A program made the position numbers and the translations under genes. DNA of 50,160 nucleotides from an uncultured Lentisphaerota bacterium (GTDB lineage Bacteria; Verrucomicrobiota; Kiritimatiellia; CAIQIC01): positions 1 through 50,160 of the forward strand of contig CAITZM010000061.1 in the NCBI GenBank assembly GCA_903896925.1. Reading direction: 5' to 3'. The notes under the pieces are model-generated. The model searched no databases and was not told the DNA's origin. It was given only the letters and a program-made list of their open reading frames with translations. This document shows positions 15,620 to 24,177 of the stretch, one piece after another. Positions within the stretch are counted from its first letter, which is position 1. Every line of letters starts with the position of its first letter.

Positions 15620-16201
15620 ATGACTATGCAGCGCAGCCGCGGGCCACAAATGGCAGGCAGGAATGTGCTCGATGCGCAGGAAGCCGCCGGGCTGCTGGGC
15701 GCACATGTCGAGACGTTGCGGCGACTCGCGCGCAAAGGCGCCGTGCCAGCCTACAAGATCGGCAAGGACTGGCGCTTCAACAGGCAGACGCTCACACGCT
15801 GGCTGGAGAACCAGCAAGGGCGCCACCAGGCGCCTTTGGTATTGGTGGTTGATGATGAGCCGGGCATCCGAACCCTGCTGACGGCTTTCATGGAACAGGA
15901 CGGCTACCGCGTTGCCGCGGCCGCTGACGGCCAGCAAGCTCTTGCGGCGGCCCAACGGTCGCTGCCCGATGTCGTTCTATTGGATCTTATGCTGCCGGAT
16001 ATGCACGGGGTCGCGGTGCTCAAGGCGCTGCGCAACCTGAAGGCAGACATGCCGGTCATCATGGTCACGGGTTACCCCGACAGCCGGTTGATAGCCGAAG
16101 CGCTGCACTATCCCCCAGTCACCCTGCTGCCCAAACCGGTGGCCTGTGACATCTTACTCAAAACAGTACGGATGGTATTGGAAGGATCCAGACGCGTTTA
16201 A
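15620..16201 (+). CDS. response regulator with N-terminal excisionase-type HTH
   Basis: A 193-residue protein in an unusual order. Residues about 15-65 form a MerR/excisionase-type helix-turn-helix (NVLDAQEAAGLLGAHVETLRR, then GAVPAYKIGKDWRF and LTRWLE). Residues about 73-190 are a receiver domain with acidic pocket VVDDE, phosphorylation site VLLDLMLPDMHG, MVTGY and KP (LLPKPV). Most response regulators have the receiver first. It starts at an ATG with GGAAGGA upstream, divergent from the metallopeptidase and next to the peptide operon, so it may control that locus. No histidine kinase gene is seen nearby. Confidence 0.85.
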   Translation: MTMQRSRGPQMAGRNVLDAQEAAGLLGAHVETLRRLARKGAVPAYKIGKDWRFNRQTLTRWLENQQGRHQAPLVLVVDDEPGIRTLLTAFMEQDGYRVAAAADGQQALAAAQRSLPDVVLLDLMLPDMHGVAVLKALRNLKADMPVIMVTGYPDSRLIAEALHYPPVTLLPKPVACDILLKTVRMVLEGSRRV

Positions 16202-16332
16202 GCTTGATGACCCTGCGCCCCGTGGTGTCCGCGACTGCCCTCGCTAACATTCTGGAATGCCGCTTGGGCCACGGGAAGGCGAGGACCGCGAGCCACACGA
16301 CGGGCTTAACCCGGACGAATCCCGAAAGCGCC

Positions 16333-16986
16333 TCACTCGATGAGGTTGTTACTGATGGCGTAATGCATCAGTTCGGCCGTGGTACTCATCTTCATCTTTT
16401 CGAGGATGCGCGTGCGATAGGTGCTGATGGTGTTGCCGCTGAGGCTCAATTCGGAGGCGATCTCTTTGACGGTCTTGCCGGCAGCGATGAGCCGCAAGAC
16501 TTCGAATTCCCTGTCAGAGAGCTGGGCGTGCAACGAAGCGGACTCACTGTTGCCCAGTTCAGCCGCCAATTGTTCCGCCAGCACAGCGCTAACATAGCGC
16601 CCCCCTGCAAGCACATGCTGGACAGCCCGGAGCAGCTCAGCACCCGCGCTGGCCTTGGTCAGATACCCGGCGGCGCCGGCCCGGAACGCGCGCTGGGCAA
16701 ATTGCCGTTCCGAGTGCATGCTCAAAACAAGCACCCGTGTCTTAGGGTACAGAGCCCGCAGTTCCTTGAGCACATCCAACCCACCTCGGCCAGGCATGGA
16801 GATATCGAGAATGATGAGATCCCACGCGCGTGTACCTGCGAGCTCAAGAGCCTGCCGGCAATCTGCGGCCTCACCGACGGTCGCATTTTTGAAGGCATCC
16901 AACAAAATGAGTCGCAGCCCACTACGCAACACAGCGTGATCATCCGCTAAAAGGATGGACAGGTTCCTTCTCTGCGCGTTAACCAT
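16333..16986 (-). CDS. NarL/FixJ-type response regulator (LuxR HTH)
   Basis: A 217-residue two-domain regulator. The receiver has the acidic pair ADDH, phosphorylation site LIILDISMPGRGG, LSMHS and the conserved Lys in YLTKA. The C-terminus is a LuxR/GerE helix-turn-helix (LSDREFEVLRLIAAGKTVKE, followed by STYRTRILEKM). I choose the ATG at 16986, as the receiver begins a few residues later and a G-rich ribosome-site-like stretch precedes it; an upstream ATG at 17052 would add 22 unrelated residues. It converges on the HTH-REC gene. Its sensor kinase is not in the window, and its targets are unknown. Confidence 0.9.
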   Translation of the reverse strand: MVNAQRRNLSILLADDHAVLRSGLRLILLDAFKNATVGEAADCRQALELAGTRAWDLIILDISMPGRGGLDVLKELRALYPKTRVLVLSMHSERQFAQRAFRAGAAGYLTKASAGAELLRAVQHVLAGGRYVSAVLAEQLAAELGNSESASLHAQLSDREFEVLRLIAAGKTVKEIASELSLSGNTISTYRTRILEKMKMSTTAELMHYAISNNLIE

Positions 16987-17221
16987 GAACGCCCCCCCGC
17001 TTTTTCGCCGCTCTATGGTGGGGGAGGTACCCCAAAGATCGAACCTCCTCATTCAACCCGAACACACGCCCTGATACCTTCCGCAAACGAGCTGGAGACT
17101 GCGCTGTATTTCCATCTTTCATAGAATCCTGACCGGATAATCCCACCAGCCCTCGTCCTTGTGCAAGCGAATAATCGCCCCAACCGCTGACCCTGAAGAT
17201 TCGACCTGCGTACTGCGGTCA

Positions 17222-17368
17222 CTATAAGGGTCTTGCAGCCGCGGAAACCAACCGACCACGCTCGCAGGGCTTCAGAAAATCCGGCTTCGCGCCGACCACC
17301 GCAGCGAGCTTCTCGTTGGGGTGGTCGGGCTTCATGAATGCTGCATTGGGTTTGCGTTTAGCGGACAT
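17222..17368 (-). pseudogene. N-terminal remnant of a SWIB/MDM2-domain protein
   Basis: The frame starts at an ATG with a good AGGAG site at 8-9 bp and reads MSAKRKPNAAFMKPDHPN, then EKLAAVVGAKP. This closely resembles the start of bacterial SWIB-domain proteins (KRKPNAAFMKP..LAAVVGSKP). After that the match is lost (DFLKPCERGRLVSAAARPL) and the frame stops at 48 residues, while intact proteins have about 90 or more, including the SWIB fold. It therefore looks broken by a deletion or frameshift. SWIB proteins are common in chlamydiae and other PVC bacteria as chromatin-like proteins. Confidence 0.6.
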
Positions 17369-17735
17369 GTTTTCGCTCCTGTTGGTTTGGTTGAATCCGT
17401 CGGTCTGCTTCTTCGCGTCCTTCATCTTCACAGCCGTATCCTTTGCCGGGTTGTCTCGGACCTTGCAGACGTGGTTTTGGCAATGAACGGGCAGGTGATG
17501 TGCGTGGAGGAAGAAAAGCCGGTGGAGCCAAGTTATCGGTTCCGGCTGGACTGTCAAGCGTGAGGGGTCTGGCAGATGCCTGTGCGCCCTGCCCTCGTCA
17601 TCAAAGGTTGGATAATTGTCACCGCAATCGGGATCGCCCGCGCCTTCTAAAGCGGCAACTGCAAAGCCTGGGGGATGGTGTAGATTGAGCCCGTCCTGAG
17701 CGCAATATCAGGGCAGGAACAAAAAGGAATTGGTC

Positions 17736-18710
17736 ATGAAGGCAATCAAGATTTCGAGTTACGGCGACCCCAGCGTGCTGGTGCTGGCGGAGAATCTGCC
17801 CCAACCGGAGCCGGGACCAGAGCAGGTTCTCGTGAAACTACACGTGGCCGGGCTTAACTTTGTGGACACCTACCAGCGGCGCGGCCTCTATCCGGTACCT
17901 CTTCCGTTCACACCGGGCCTAGAGGGCGCCGGCGTGCTCGAGAAAGTGGGCAAGAAGGTCCGTGGCTTTCAACCCGGCGACCGGGTGGCTTACAACGGCC
18001 AACTCGGCAGCTATGGTGAATACGCGGCCGTGGATGCTTGGCGATTGATTCCTCTGCCGAAGAGCCTGTCGTTCGAGGAAGGCGCGGCCTTTCCCCTGCA
18101 GGGCATGACGGCGCATTATCTATTGCATGAATACCGCCAGCTGAAACGAGGCGACACTGTTCTGATCCACGCGGGCGCCGGCGGCATGGGCGGGCTGCTG
18201 GTGCAGTGGGCCAAGCACCTTCAGGCCAAGGTGATCGCCACGGTGTCCACCACAGAAAAAGCCCGGATCGCGAAGAAACTCGGGGCCGATCACGTGATTC
18301 TCTACACCAAGGACGACTTCGCCGCAGAGGTTAAGCGTCTGACGAAGGACCACGGTGCCGACCTCATCATTGACGGCGTAGGAAAGAGCACCTTTGCCAA
18401 GAACCTCGAGGCGGCGGCAGTCCATGGCCACATCGTGATTTTTGGAGCGGCCAGCGGGCCTGCGGATCCGATCGCGCCGAATGCCCTGATGCCGAAGTGC
18501 CTGAGCGTTTCGGGCGGCACGCTGTTCGTTCACGCAGGAACCCATGAGGAGATGCTGCCGCGGGCCAAGGCTGTACTCGCCGGGCTCAAGGCCGGCTGGC
18601 TCAAGCTGCAGATTACGCGCGTCCTGCCATTGGCCCAAGCGGCGGAAGCCCATCGGTTGCTGGAGAGCCGGGAGACCACCGGCAAGGTTTTGCTGAAGGT
18701 GGTAGATTGA
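17736..18710 (+). CDS. quinone oxidoreductase / zinc-independent medium-chain dehydrogenase
   Basis: A 324-residue NADPH-dependent oxidoreductase of the QOR type. It has the substrate-domain features VAGLNFVDTYQRRGLYP and PFTPGLEGAGVLEKVG, and the nucleotide-binding AGAGGMGGLLVQWAKH of a Rossmann fold. The zinc-ligand pattern of alcohol dehydrogenases is absent. It should reduce quinones or related alpha,beta-unsaturated carbonyls in the cytoplasm. The ATG at 17736 follows AAAGGAA; a TTG two codons earlier is less likely. It stands alone between the regulator block and the integrase, and its role in either is not evident. Confidence 0.92.
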   Translation: MKAIKISSYGDPSVLVLAENLPQPEPGPEQVLVKLHVAGLNFVDTYQRRGLYPVPLPFTPGLEGAGVLEKVGKKVRGFQPGDRVAYNGQLGSYGEYAAVDAWRLIPLPKSLSFEEGAAFPLQGMTAHYLLHEYRQLKRGDTVLIHAGAGGMGGLLVQWAKHLQAKVIATVSTTEKARIAKKLGADHVILYTKDDFAAEVKRLTKDHGADLIIDGVGKSTFAKNLEAAAVHGHIVIFGAASGPADPIAPNALMPKCLSVSGGTLFVHAGTHEEMLPRAKAVLAGLKAGWLKLQITRVLPLAQAAEAHRLLESRETTGKVLLKVVD

Positions 18711-19040
18711 GCGCCAGCAAAACGCTCTCAGGGATGGCTGGCTGGATCACATGGTGGGCCGCAGGAGAAAATCGCGCTCGTATCCTGGATCAGAACGTCC
18801 GTGGTCCTTCATAGGCAACTAGCCGCCAAACGTTCCCTGGTTAAACCCCTTGTATGCTGGCCTCATCGCAGCCGACGCGAACGACGCCCGGAAGCGGAGG
18901 CGCTTTGGCAGGTCCGCGATCAGCAAGATCGTTTTCTCGCCCTGTATATGCTGAGCCTTGGACAGGGTCAAAGCCTGTTCCAGCGCAACATCTACCGGAC
19001 CACGCGCCGTAAGGGAAGAAAATCGCGTTACCCTCGTGCA
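18711..19040. other. gap between oxidoreductase and integrase
   Basis: About 330 bp with no gene I can support. A 67-codon minus-strand frame (18841-19044) overlaps the end of the integrase gene by 4 bp. It has no recognisable domain and could be a decayed cargo gene. No clear terminator or att duplicate was found by eye. Confidence 0.4.
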
Positions 19041-20177
19041 TCACGTAGCGACGTCCGGCATCTTGTCCACAGCCGTCCGCAAGGTGCTCGTATCAATGTG
19101 CGTGTACTGGCGGCTCACGGCCTCGCTGTCGTGGCCGATGACCTCCCGCGCCACGACAGCGGAGACGCCGGAGTTCTTGAGCAGGCTGGTGGCAGTATGC
19201 CGCAGACAATGGAAGGACAGCACGTCGGTCTCGCGGCGAGCTGAACGGCCGTTCTTCATGGCCTGATGCGTACGCTTGGGAACCAGACCGGCAGCGGCCA
19301 TGATGTCGCCGAAGCGCCGTGCCAGCGTGTTCGAGCCCTCGCCAACGGCAGAGGGGAAGACTGGCGCCGCGGGGTCATCGCGTCCCGCCCGTGTCATCAG
19401 ATAGGCCCGCAGGGGGGCGGCGATGGGGATGTGGACATCGCGGCCCGTCTTCCGGGTGCAAAATTGGAGCTCGTTTTGTTCCAGGTCAATCTGCGACCAC
19501 GCCAGGGTGGAGATGTCGGAAATCCGTTGCCCGGTGTAGAGGCCGGCCAACACCAGCCCGCGCCAGTCGTCATCGCAGACCGCCAGCAACCGCTTCAGTT
19601 CCGGCAACGTGAAGACACGACGTTTCCCCTTTTCGGTTTTCAATGCCTTGATCCTGGCAAAGGGATTGTCCTGAACAATCCCGCTGCGCCAGGCGCTGTT
19701 CCAGACTACACGGGCAATTTTCAGAAACTTGTTGCACGTCGCCGCGGAAACGCGCTTCGCAAGCCGGTCCTGAAAGGCGGCGGCATCCCGCACCGTGAAG
19801 CTATCCATCGGCTTCTGGGCCCGCGCGCCGAAGTGTTCCCGCAATTCATCCGCCGTTTTCTTGTATGCGGAGAAAGAGCTCTCGGCCACCTCAAGGCCTT
19901 TGCGCAGCAGCCAGGCATCCAGATAGTCCGCAAGCGAATCGCTGGGCAATTTTTCTGCCGCCTTGAGCGCGTAGATATCGGCGATGACCTGCCGGGTCCG
20001 TGTCTCTGAAAACCGGTCCTTGGCCGCCAGCCGCGCCGCGTCCTCGTACTTCAAGGCGATGGCCTGGGCCTGCCGTCGATCCGGCGTGCCCGTGCTCCGC
20101 ATCGTGCGACGCCCGTCCGGCAGCCGGAAGGCGACCATCCAATTCTTGCAGTTCGGTAGCTTGTGCAGGCTTGCCAT
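19041..20177 (-). CDS. tyrosine-family site-specific integrase
   Basis: A 378-residue phage/island-type integrase. The N-terminal part has the arm/core-binding pattern (NWMVAFRLPDGRRTMRSTG, then a SAM-like core-binding domain). The catalytic domain shows Arg in GLYTGQRISDISTLAW, the HxxR box HCLRHTATSLL, and His plus Tyr in IGHDSEAVSRQYTHID. The start at 20177 has AAAGGAA just upstream. It is transcribed away from an orphan tRNA-Ser 3' end at 20307-20350, the usual arrangement at one end of an element integrated in a tRNA gene. The catalytic tetrad appears complete, so it may be active. Confidence 0.93.
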   Translation of the reverse strand: MASLHKLPNCKNWMVAFRLPDGRRTMRSTGTPDRRQAQAIALKYEDAARLAAKDRFSETRTRQVIADIYALKAAEKLPSDSLADYLDAWLLRKGLEVAESSFSAYKKTADELREHFGARAQKPMDSFTVRDAAAFQDRLAKRVSAATCNKFLKIARVVWNSAWRSGIVQDNPFARIKALKTEKGKRRVFTLPELKRLLAVCDDDWRGLVLAGLYTGQRISDISTLAWSQIDLEQNELQFCTRKTGRDVHIPIAAPLRAYLMTRAGRDDPAAPVFPSAVGEGSNTLARRFGDIMAAAGLVPKRTHQAMKNGRSARRETDVLSFHCLRHTATSLLKNSGVSAVVAREVIGHDSEAVSRQYTHIDTSTLRTAVDKMPDVAT

Positions 20178-20306
20178 CTGCGTTCCTTTCCACTATTTTC
20201 TGCGCTGTGCTTTATGGGCGCTGTGCGCTTATAACGATACTTATAACAGCCCAGGCTGTCAACGGCGTCATAAGTATTGAAAATGCCAATGAAATGAAGC
20301 TTTTTC

Positions 20307-20350
20307 AGGTCGGCGGGGCATCGAGGGTTCGAATCCCTCTCTCTCCGCCA
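20307..20350 (+). other. orphan tRNA-Ser 3' end, probable attachment site of the integrated element
   Basis: The sequence has a full T arm (stem GAGGG/CCCTC around loop TTCGAAT, 20323-20339), the 3' acceptor strand TCTCTCC, discriminator G and encoded CCA at 20348-20350. No matching D arm, anticodon arm or GGAGAGA 5' acceptor strand precedes it. This is the 3' part of a serine tRNA left by site-specific integration. It lies about 130 bp from the integrase start. The intact tRNA should be at the other end of the element, outside this window. Confidence 0.75.
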
Positions 20351-20414
20351 GTTTTGCGGTGCGGCGCCTGACGACAGGCGGCACCGGTGGCAGATATGCG
20401 GCGTCAGCGGGGAT

Positions 20415-21488
20415 ATGACCATGGCTGAAGAAAATAAAGAGCAACCACAGAATCCGGAACCGCCGAAAATCAAGCTGAACGGCAACGGGAAACATCCCAC
20501 CGACAAGCTCCCGACCGCCTCGCAGGGCCTGCCGCCCAAGGTCAAACTCGACACCTCGCAAATCCGGCACGTGCTGCCGACGGGCATCACCGTCGGCGAG
20601 CAGCGCAAGGATGCGACACTGCGCCTGAACCTGCCGGGCAGCGATATCACCGAGACCGCTGCCCCCTCGCTCGCGCGCAAGCAGACTTCCCGCATCGAAC
20701 TCCCCGGCGCCGCCCCCATCGAGGGTCCGGCCAAGAAAACGACCGCGCGCATCGAACTGCCCGAGACGATCACCGCCACGACCGCCCCGAAGAAGGACAC
20801 GAAGAAAGTCGTGTTGCCTGACACCGTGGTCGAGGCCCCTGCGCCGGTCCTGCTCAAGAAGCAGACGGCCCCGCTGGCACCCAAGAAGGCAACGGCCCGC
20901 GTGGAACTGGACTCGACCGTGATAGCCACGCCGGCTTCCGCCCAAGAGGCCAAGAAGACGACGGCGCGGATCGAACTGGGCGACGCCATCGGCATCGGCA
21001 AGCCCGCGGCGGAACCGGTGGCGCCGGGCGCGCGCCAGATTCCCCGCACCGTGCGCATCAAGCAGCCGGAAATGCCGCCGACCATCTCGCTGAAGAAGGG
21101 GCCCGTGCCCGTACCCATGGGAACGCCGACGCCCGCCGGCGAAGTCCGTAAAAGCGAGACCGCGCGCATCGAACTGCCGCCGGAGACCATTGTCGAACAA
21201 CCGGTCACGCGCCGGAAAACCATCCGCATCAAGCGGCCGGGCGCCGATGGCGAGGACGTACCGTCCACCCGCGCCCCGCTGACGGTGTCGCGCGACAGCG
21301 GCGAAACGGCGATGGGGTTGCCGCCGATACCGGTTCTGGAAAGCTCTGCGGACACGGACGACAACGGACCGGGCGTGGTCTTCACGCTCTGTGCCGTCGC
21401 CGCGCTGATCGTTTTCTCCGTCCTGATCTACGTGCTCCTCGCGCAAACGTTCGCGCCCAATTTGCCCTTTTACGGCAAGGTCGTATAG
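20415..21488 (+). CDS. repetitive, mostly disordered protein with one C-terminal membrane segment
   Basis: I do not recognise this 357-residue protein. About 320 residues are charged, Pro/Ala/Thr-rich and probably disordered, built of degenerate repeats around (K/R)(K/Q)T-x-RIEL(P) (for example KKTTARIELP, RKQTSRIELP and ARKSETARIELP-like variants). One hydrophobic segment near the end (about 326-345) is followed by about 12 residues, giving a tail-anchored topology with the long domain in the cytoplasm. It lies 24 bp before the thioredoxin gene on the same strand. The repeats could be short binding motifs or scaffolding sites. ATG at 20415 or 20421. Confidence 0.75.
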   Translation: MTMAEENKEQPQNPEPPKIKLNGNGKHPTDKLPTASQGLPPKVKLDTSQIRHVLPTGITVGEQRKDATLRLNLPGSDITETAAPSLARKQTSRIELPGAAPIEGPAKKTTARIELPETITATTAPKKDTKKVVLPDTVVEAPAPVLLKKQTAPLAPKKATARVELDSTVIATPASAQEAKKTTARIELGDAIGIGKPAAEPVAPGARQIPRTVRIKQPEMPPTISLKKGPVPVPMGTPTPAGEVRKSETARIELPPETIVEQPVTRRKTIRIKRPGADGEDVPSTRAPLTVSRDSGETAMGLPPIPVLESSADTDDNGPGVVFTLCAVAALIVFSVLIYVLLAQTFAPNLPFYGKVV

Positions 21489-21512
21489 TTCGCCACACAA
21501 CAAAGGTGACCC

Positions 21513-21845
21513 ATGGCCAGCGCTAATATCATTCAAATCACCGACGCCAACTGGCAGAGCGAAGTGCTCAACTCCACCGTGCCCGTGCTGGTGGATTTCT
21601 GGGCCGAATGGTGCGGACCGTGCCGCGCCATCGCCCCCATGCTGGAAGAACTGGCGACGGAACTGGCCGGCAAGCTCAAGATTGCCAAGGTCAACGTGGA
21701 CGAGACTCCCGATCTCGCCGGACAGTTTGGCATCCGCTCCATTCCGACCCTGCTCATCATCAAGGGTGGCACGGTCCAGCAGCAGATGGTCGGCGCGCTG
21801 GCCAAGGCCGCGTTGAAGGCCAAGCTCGACCCGTACCTCGCCTGA
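21513..21845 (+). CDS. trxA: thioredoxin
   Basis: A 110-residue classical thioredoxin. It has the active site WAEWCGPC, the buried Asp (VLVDFWAEW) and the cis-Pro loop IRSIPTLLI. It reduces disulphides in the cytoplasm using electrons from thioredoxin reductase. There is no signal peptide. Length and motifs are typical. It is followed by a strong rho-independent terminator at 21929-21967, which ends the two-gene unit with the repetitive membrane protein upstream. Confidence 0.96.
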   Translation: MASANIIQITDANWQSEVLNSTVPVLVDFWAEWCGPCRAIAPMLEELATELAGKLKIAKVNVDETPDLAGQFGIRSIPTLLIIKGGTVQQQMVGALAKAALKAKLDPYLA

Positions 21846-21928
21846 GGCGCCGTTGCGGTCGGACTGCTGCCTTTGCCGGAGCACCGCACCCCTCACGCCA
21901 TTCCTGCGAGGATCAACCAGGGTTGTTA

Positions 21929-21967
21929 CAGGATTTTCCAAGGGCTGGAAAATCCTGTTTTATTTCA
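21929..21967 (+). terminator. rho-independent terminator after trxA
   Basis: A perfect 13-bp stem (ACAGGATTTTCCA / TGGAAAATCCTGT) with a 5-nt loop (AGGGC) is followed by TTTTATTT. It lies 83 bp after the thioredoxin stop and before the EamA transporter. Confidence 0.9.
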
Positions 21968-22015
21968 ACCAAGGTCCGGAAACTTCCATGACGTCCCCAC
22001 GCCGAGACCGGAACC

Positions 22016-22903
22016 ATGACCTACGCCGGTGAACTGGCGGCGCTGGCGACCTCGGCCTGCTGGACCGCCAGCAGCCTCTCCTTTGCGCTGGCCAGCGCAC
22101 GCGTCGGCTCGCTCGCCGTCAACATCATCCGGCTGGTGATGGCCCTGGTCGCCTTCCTGCTGGTGGGCCTCGCGACCACCGGGGAACTGATTCCGTGCTC
22201 AGCGACGCCGGCCGCGTGGTGCTGGCTTTCCCTCTCCGGGCTGGCCGGCTTCTTTGTCGGCGACCTCTGCCTCTTCCGCGCGTTCGTCGAGATCGGCCCG
22301 CGCTTGAGCATGCTCATCATGGCGCTCGCGCCGCCGCTGACCGCGCTGGGCGGCTGGCTCCTGCTCGGCGAGCAACTGACCCCGCTGCATCTCGCCGGCA
22401 TGGCGCTGACCCTTGGCGGTGTGGTCTGGGTGGTGACCGAAACCCCGGAGCATGGTGCGCCGCATAAATTTTCCTGGCGGGGCGGCGGGCTGGCCTTCGG
22501 CGGCTGTCTGGGCCAGGCGACCGGCGTGCTCCTGGCGAAGCCGGGGATGGCGGGCGTGACCTCGCCCTTCGCGGCGACGGAGATCCGCCTCTTGACCGGC
22601 CTCGGCTGTTTCCTGCTCCTGGCCGCGGTGCTCGGCTGGTTTCCGCAGGTCGTACGCGGCTGTCGCGACCGGCACGCCGTGGCGCAGATGGGGCTGGGCG
22701 CCTTGACCGGCCCCTTTCTCGGCGTGACGCTGCTGCTGTTTGCCATCACCCGCATCCCGACCGGCCTGGCGCAGACCTTCGCTTCGCTGACACCGGTGCT
22801 GATCATCCCGTTTTCCGCGGCGCTCTACCACGAGCGCCACTCCTGGCGCGCGCTCGCCGGCGCGTTGCTCGCCTTCGCCGGCATCGCACTGCTGTTCCTC
22901 TAG
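22016..22903 (+). CDS. EamA/DMT family membrane transporter
   Basis: A 295-residue protein with ten predicted membrane helices arranged as two EamA repeats. The first includes GELAALATSACWTASSLSFA and ends near GGVVWVVTE; the second begins around FGGCLGQATGVLLAKPG and ends in LAFAGIALLFL. Drug/metabolite transporters move small molecules across the inner membrane, and the substrate cannot be read from sequence. The 3' end overlaps the end of the convergent SGNH-type gene by 4 bp. It is separated from trxA by a terminator and so has its own promoter. Confidence 0.88.
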   Translation: MTYAGELAALATSACWTASSLSFALASARVGSLAVNIIRLVMALVAFLLVGLATTGELIPCSATPAAWCWLSLSGLAGFFVGDLCLFRAFVEIGPRLSMLIMALAPPLTALGGWLLLGEQLTPLHLAGMALTLGGVVWVVTETPEHGAPHKFSWRGGGLAFGGCLGQATGVLLAKPGMAGVTSPFAATEIRLLTGLGCFLLLAAVLGWFPQVVRGCRDRHAVAQMGLGALTGPFLGVTLLLFAITRIPTGLAQTFASLTPVLIIPFSAALYHERHSWRALAGALLAFAGIALLFL

Positions 22904-24165
22904 CGCGCCGGCACGAGGCCGGCCTTCTGCAGGTAGGCGAATAATTCCGCCCCGGCCAGTGCATGGCCGAGCGGGTTGAAATGCTGGTCGTGCAGGTAGT
23001 AGGGAAATTTTCCGCAGGCGCGGAGCGCCGCCGTGAGATCCACATGCCGGATCCCGTCGGCCTCGAACCGCCGCAGGATTTCTTGCTGCATGTCCGCCAG
23101 CCCCGTCAACCGGGCGGGCAACGTATCAAACCCGAGGCTGTTCAAATACGGGCCGTAGTGCTCCGGGTACGCGGTGTAGACGTCCGGGATCAGCGCGATG
23201 ACGCAGGGAATATTTCTGGCCTGCAGCACCTTCACGGATTCGGCCAGCAGCGCGTAGGTGTTCTCCCTGTCGGCGGCGTTATACGTGGTCTCGGGCAGTT
23301 GCGCCGCCTTCCCGCTTTTGCGCAGGCGATGACCGGCGGCATCCAGCAGGAAGGAAGGGTTGATCCGGCTGCGCAGGCTTTCCGCCACGAACACCGGGTC
23401 GATGGACGCGCAGGCCGCCGTGAAATCGGCGTCGCTGGTGTGCAGCGTGCGCAGGTAGAACGCCCGGTCGATCCTGGCCCGAAATAAAAAGCTCCAGAAA
23501 TCCCGCTCCACATGCGGCCGATACAGCAGCGGCTGTTGGGTCCGGGCTTGCCGCACCAGCTTGCGGAGGTAGTCGAGCGAGCACAGGCCCGCCGCCGCAG
23601 ACCGCCGGGCCGGCAGACGCTCCTGCACCGTATAGCGCTGGGGACAGGCATGCGCCCGGCCGTCCATGAAATCGTTCCCGAGGAAGAAGGCGATGACGAC
23701 CAGGTCCGGCTGAAAGGCGACGCCAAACCGGATCAGGTTGTCAAAATACGCATCTGGATTGGTCACCGCCTGGCTGGCATTGACCAAATCCCAGCGCTGC
23801 GTGCCGGCCGCGTTCAACCGCCCCAGCAGCAACTCGGAAAACCGCTGGTCGAGAGACACGCCGAAGCCCTCGCCAAAGCTGTCGCCCAAAACCAACAGCC
23901 GCTTGCAGCCCGCCGGTTTGGTAGCGGGGAATTCCGGGCCGCGAAAGCCATCGCGGTTGTATTGATAGACCACCTGATAATCCAGCTGGTCCACCTGGAA
24001 GGTCAGCCCCATGACCCCCGGCAAGGAATGGGGCGACAAGGCGGACGCGGGCACAAAGACAACGTGCAGGACCGCTTCCACCGCAAACAGCAGGACCGCG
24101 ATCGCGGCGGCGGCTAGGGAGAACAGCAGCAGGCTGCGTTTGAGGGGCGGGAACTGGGCCTGCAT
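22900..24165 (-). CDS. membrane-anchored SGNH/GDSL-type hydrolase or acyltransferase
   Basis: A 421-residue protein with one N-terminal membrane segment (about residues 10-35) and an extracytoplasmic SGNH domain. Block I is VLGDSFGEGFGV (catalytic Ser near 95), the Asn block is AFFLGNDF, and the Asp/His block near 395 is LHDQHFNPLGH. Such proteins in glycan loci often acetylate or deacetylate sugars (AlgJ/AlgX-like roles). It is the last gene of the rhamnose operon, 12 bp after rfbC, with AAAGG before its ATG. Modification of a rhamnose-containing polymer is a reasonable inference, not shown. Confidence 0.8.
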   Translation of the reverse strand: MQAQFPPLKRSLLLFSLAAAAIAVLLFAVEAVLHVVFVPASALSPHSLPGVMGLTFQVDQLDYQVVYQYNRDGFRGPEFPATKPAGCKRLLVLGDSFGEGFGVSLDQRFSELLLGRLNAAGTQRWDLVNASQAVTNPDAYFDNLIRFGVAFQPDLVVIAFFLGNDFMDGRAHACPQRYTVQERLPARRSAAAGLCSLDYLRKLVRQARTQQPLLYRPHVERDFWSFLFRARIDRAFYLRTLHTSDADFTAACASIDPVFVAESLRSRINPSFLLDAAGHRLRKSGKAAQLPETTYNAADRENTYALLAESVKVLQARNIPCVIALIPDVYTAYPEHYGPYLNSLGFDTLPARLTGLADMQQEILRRFEADGIRHVDLTAALRACGKFPYYLHDQHFNPLGHALAGAELFAYLQKAGLVPAR

Positions 24166-24177
24166 CGGTCGCGCCTT

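Noticed and set aside
20200..20350. Complete tRNA-Ser gene
   Set aside because: Only the T arm and 3' acceptor strand are present; no D or anticodon arm could be folded upstream.
20268..21941. 557-codon minus-strand open frame
   Set aside because: Antisense to the repetitive protein and thioredoxin. The composition (Arg/Gly/His-rich) is typical of a shadow frame.
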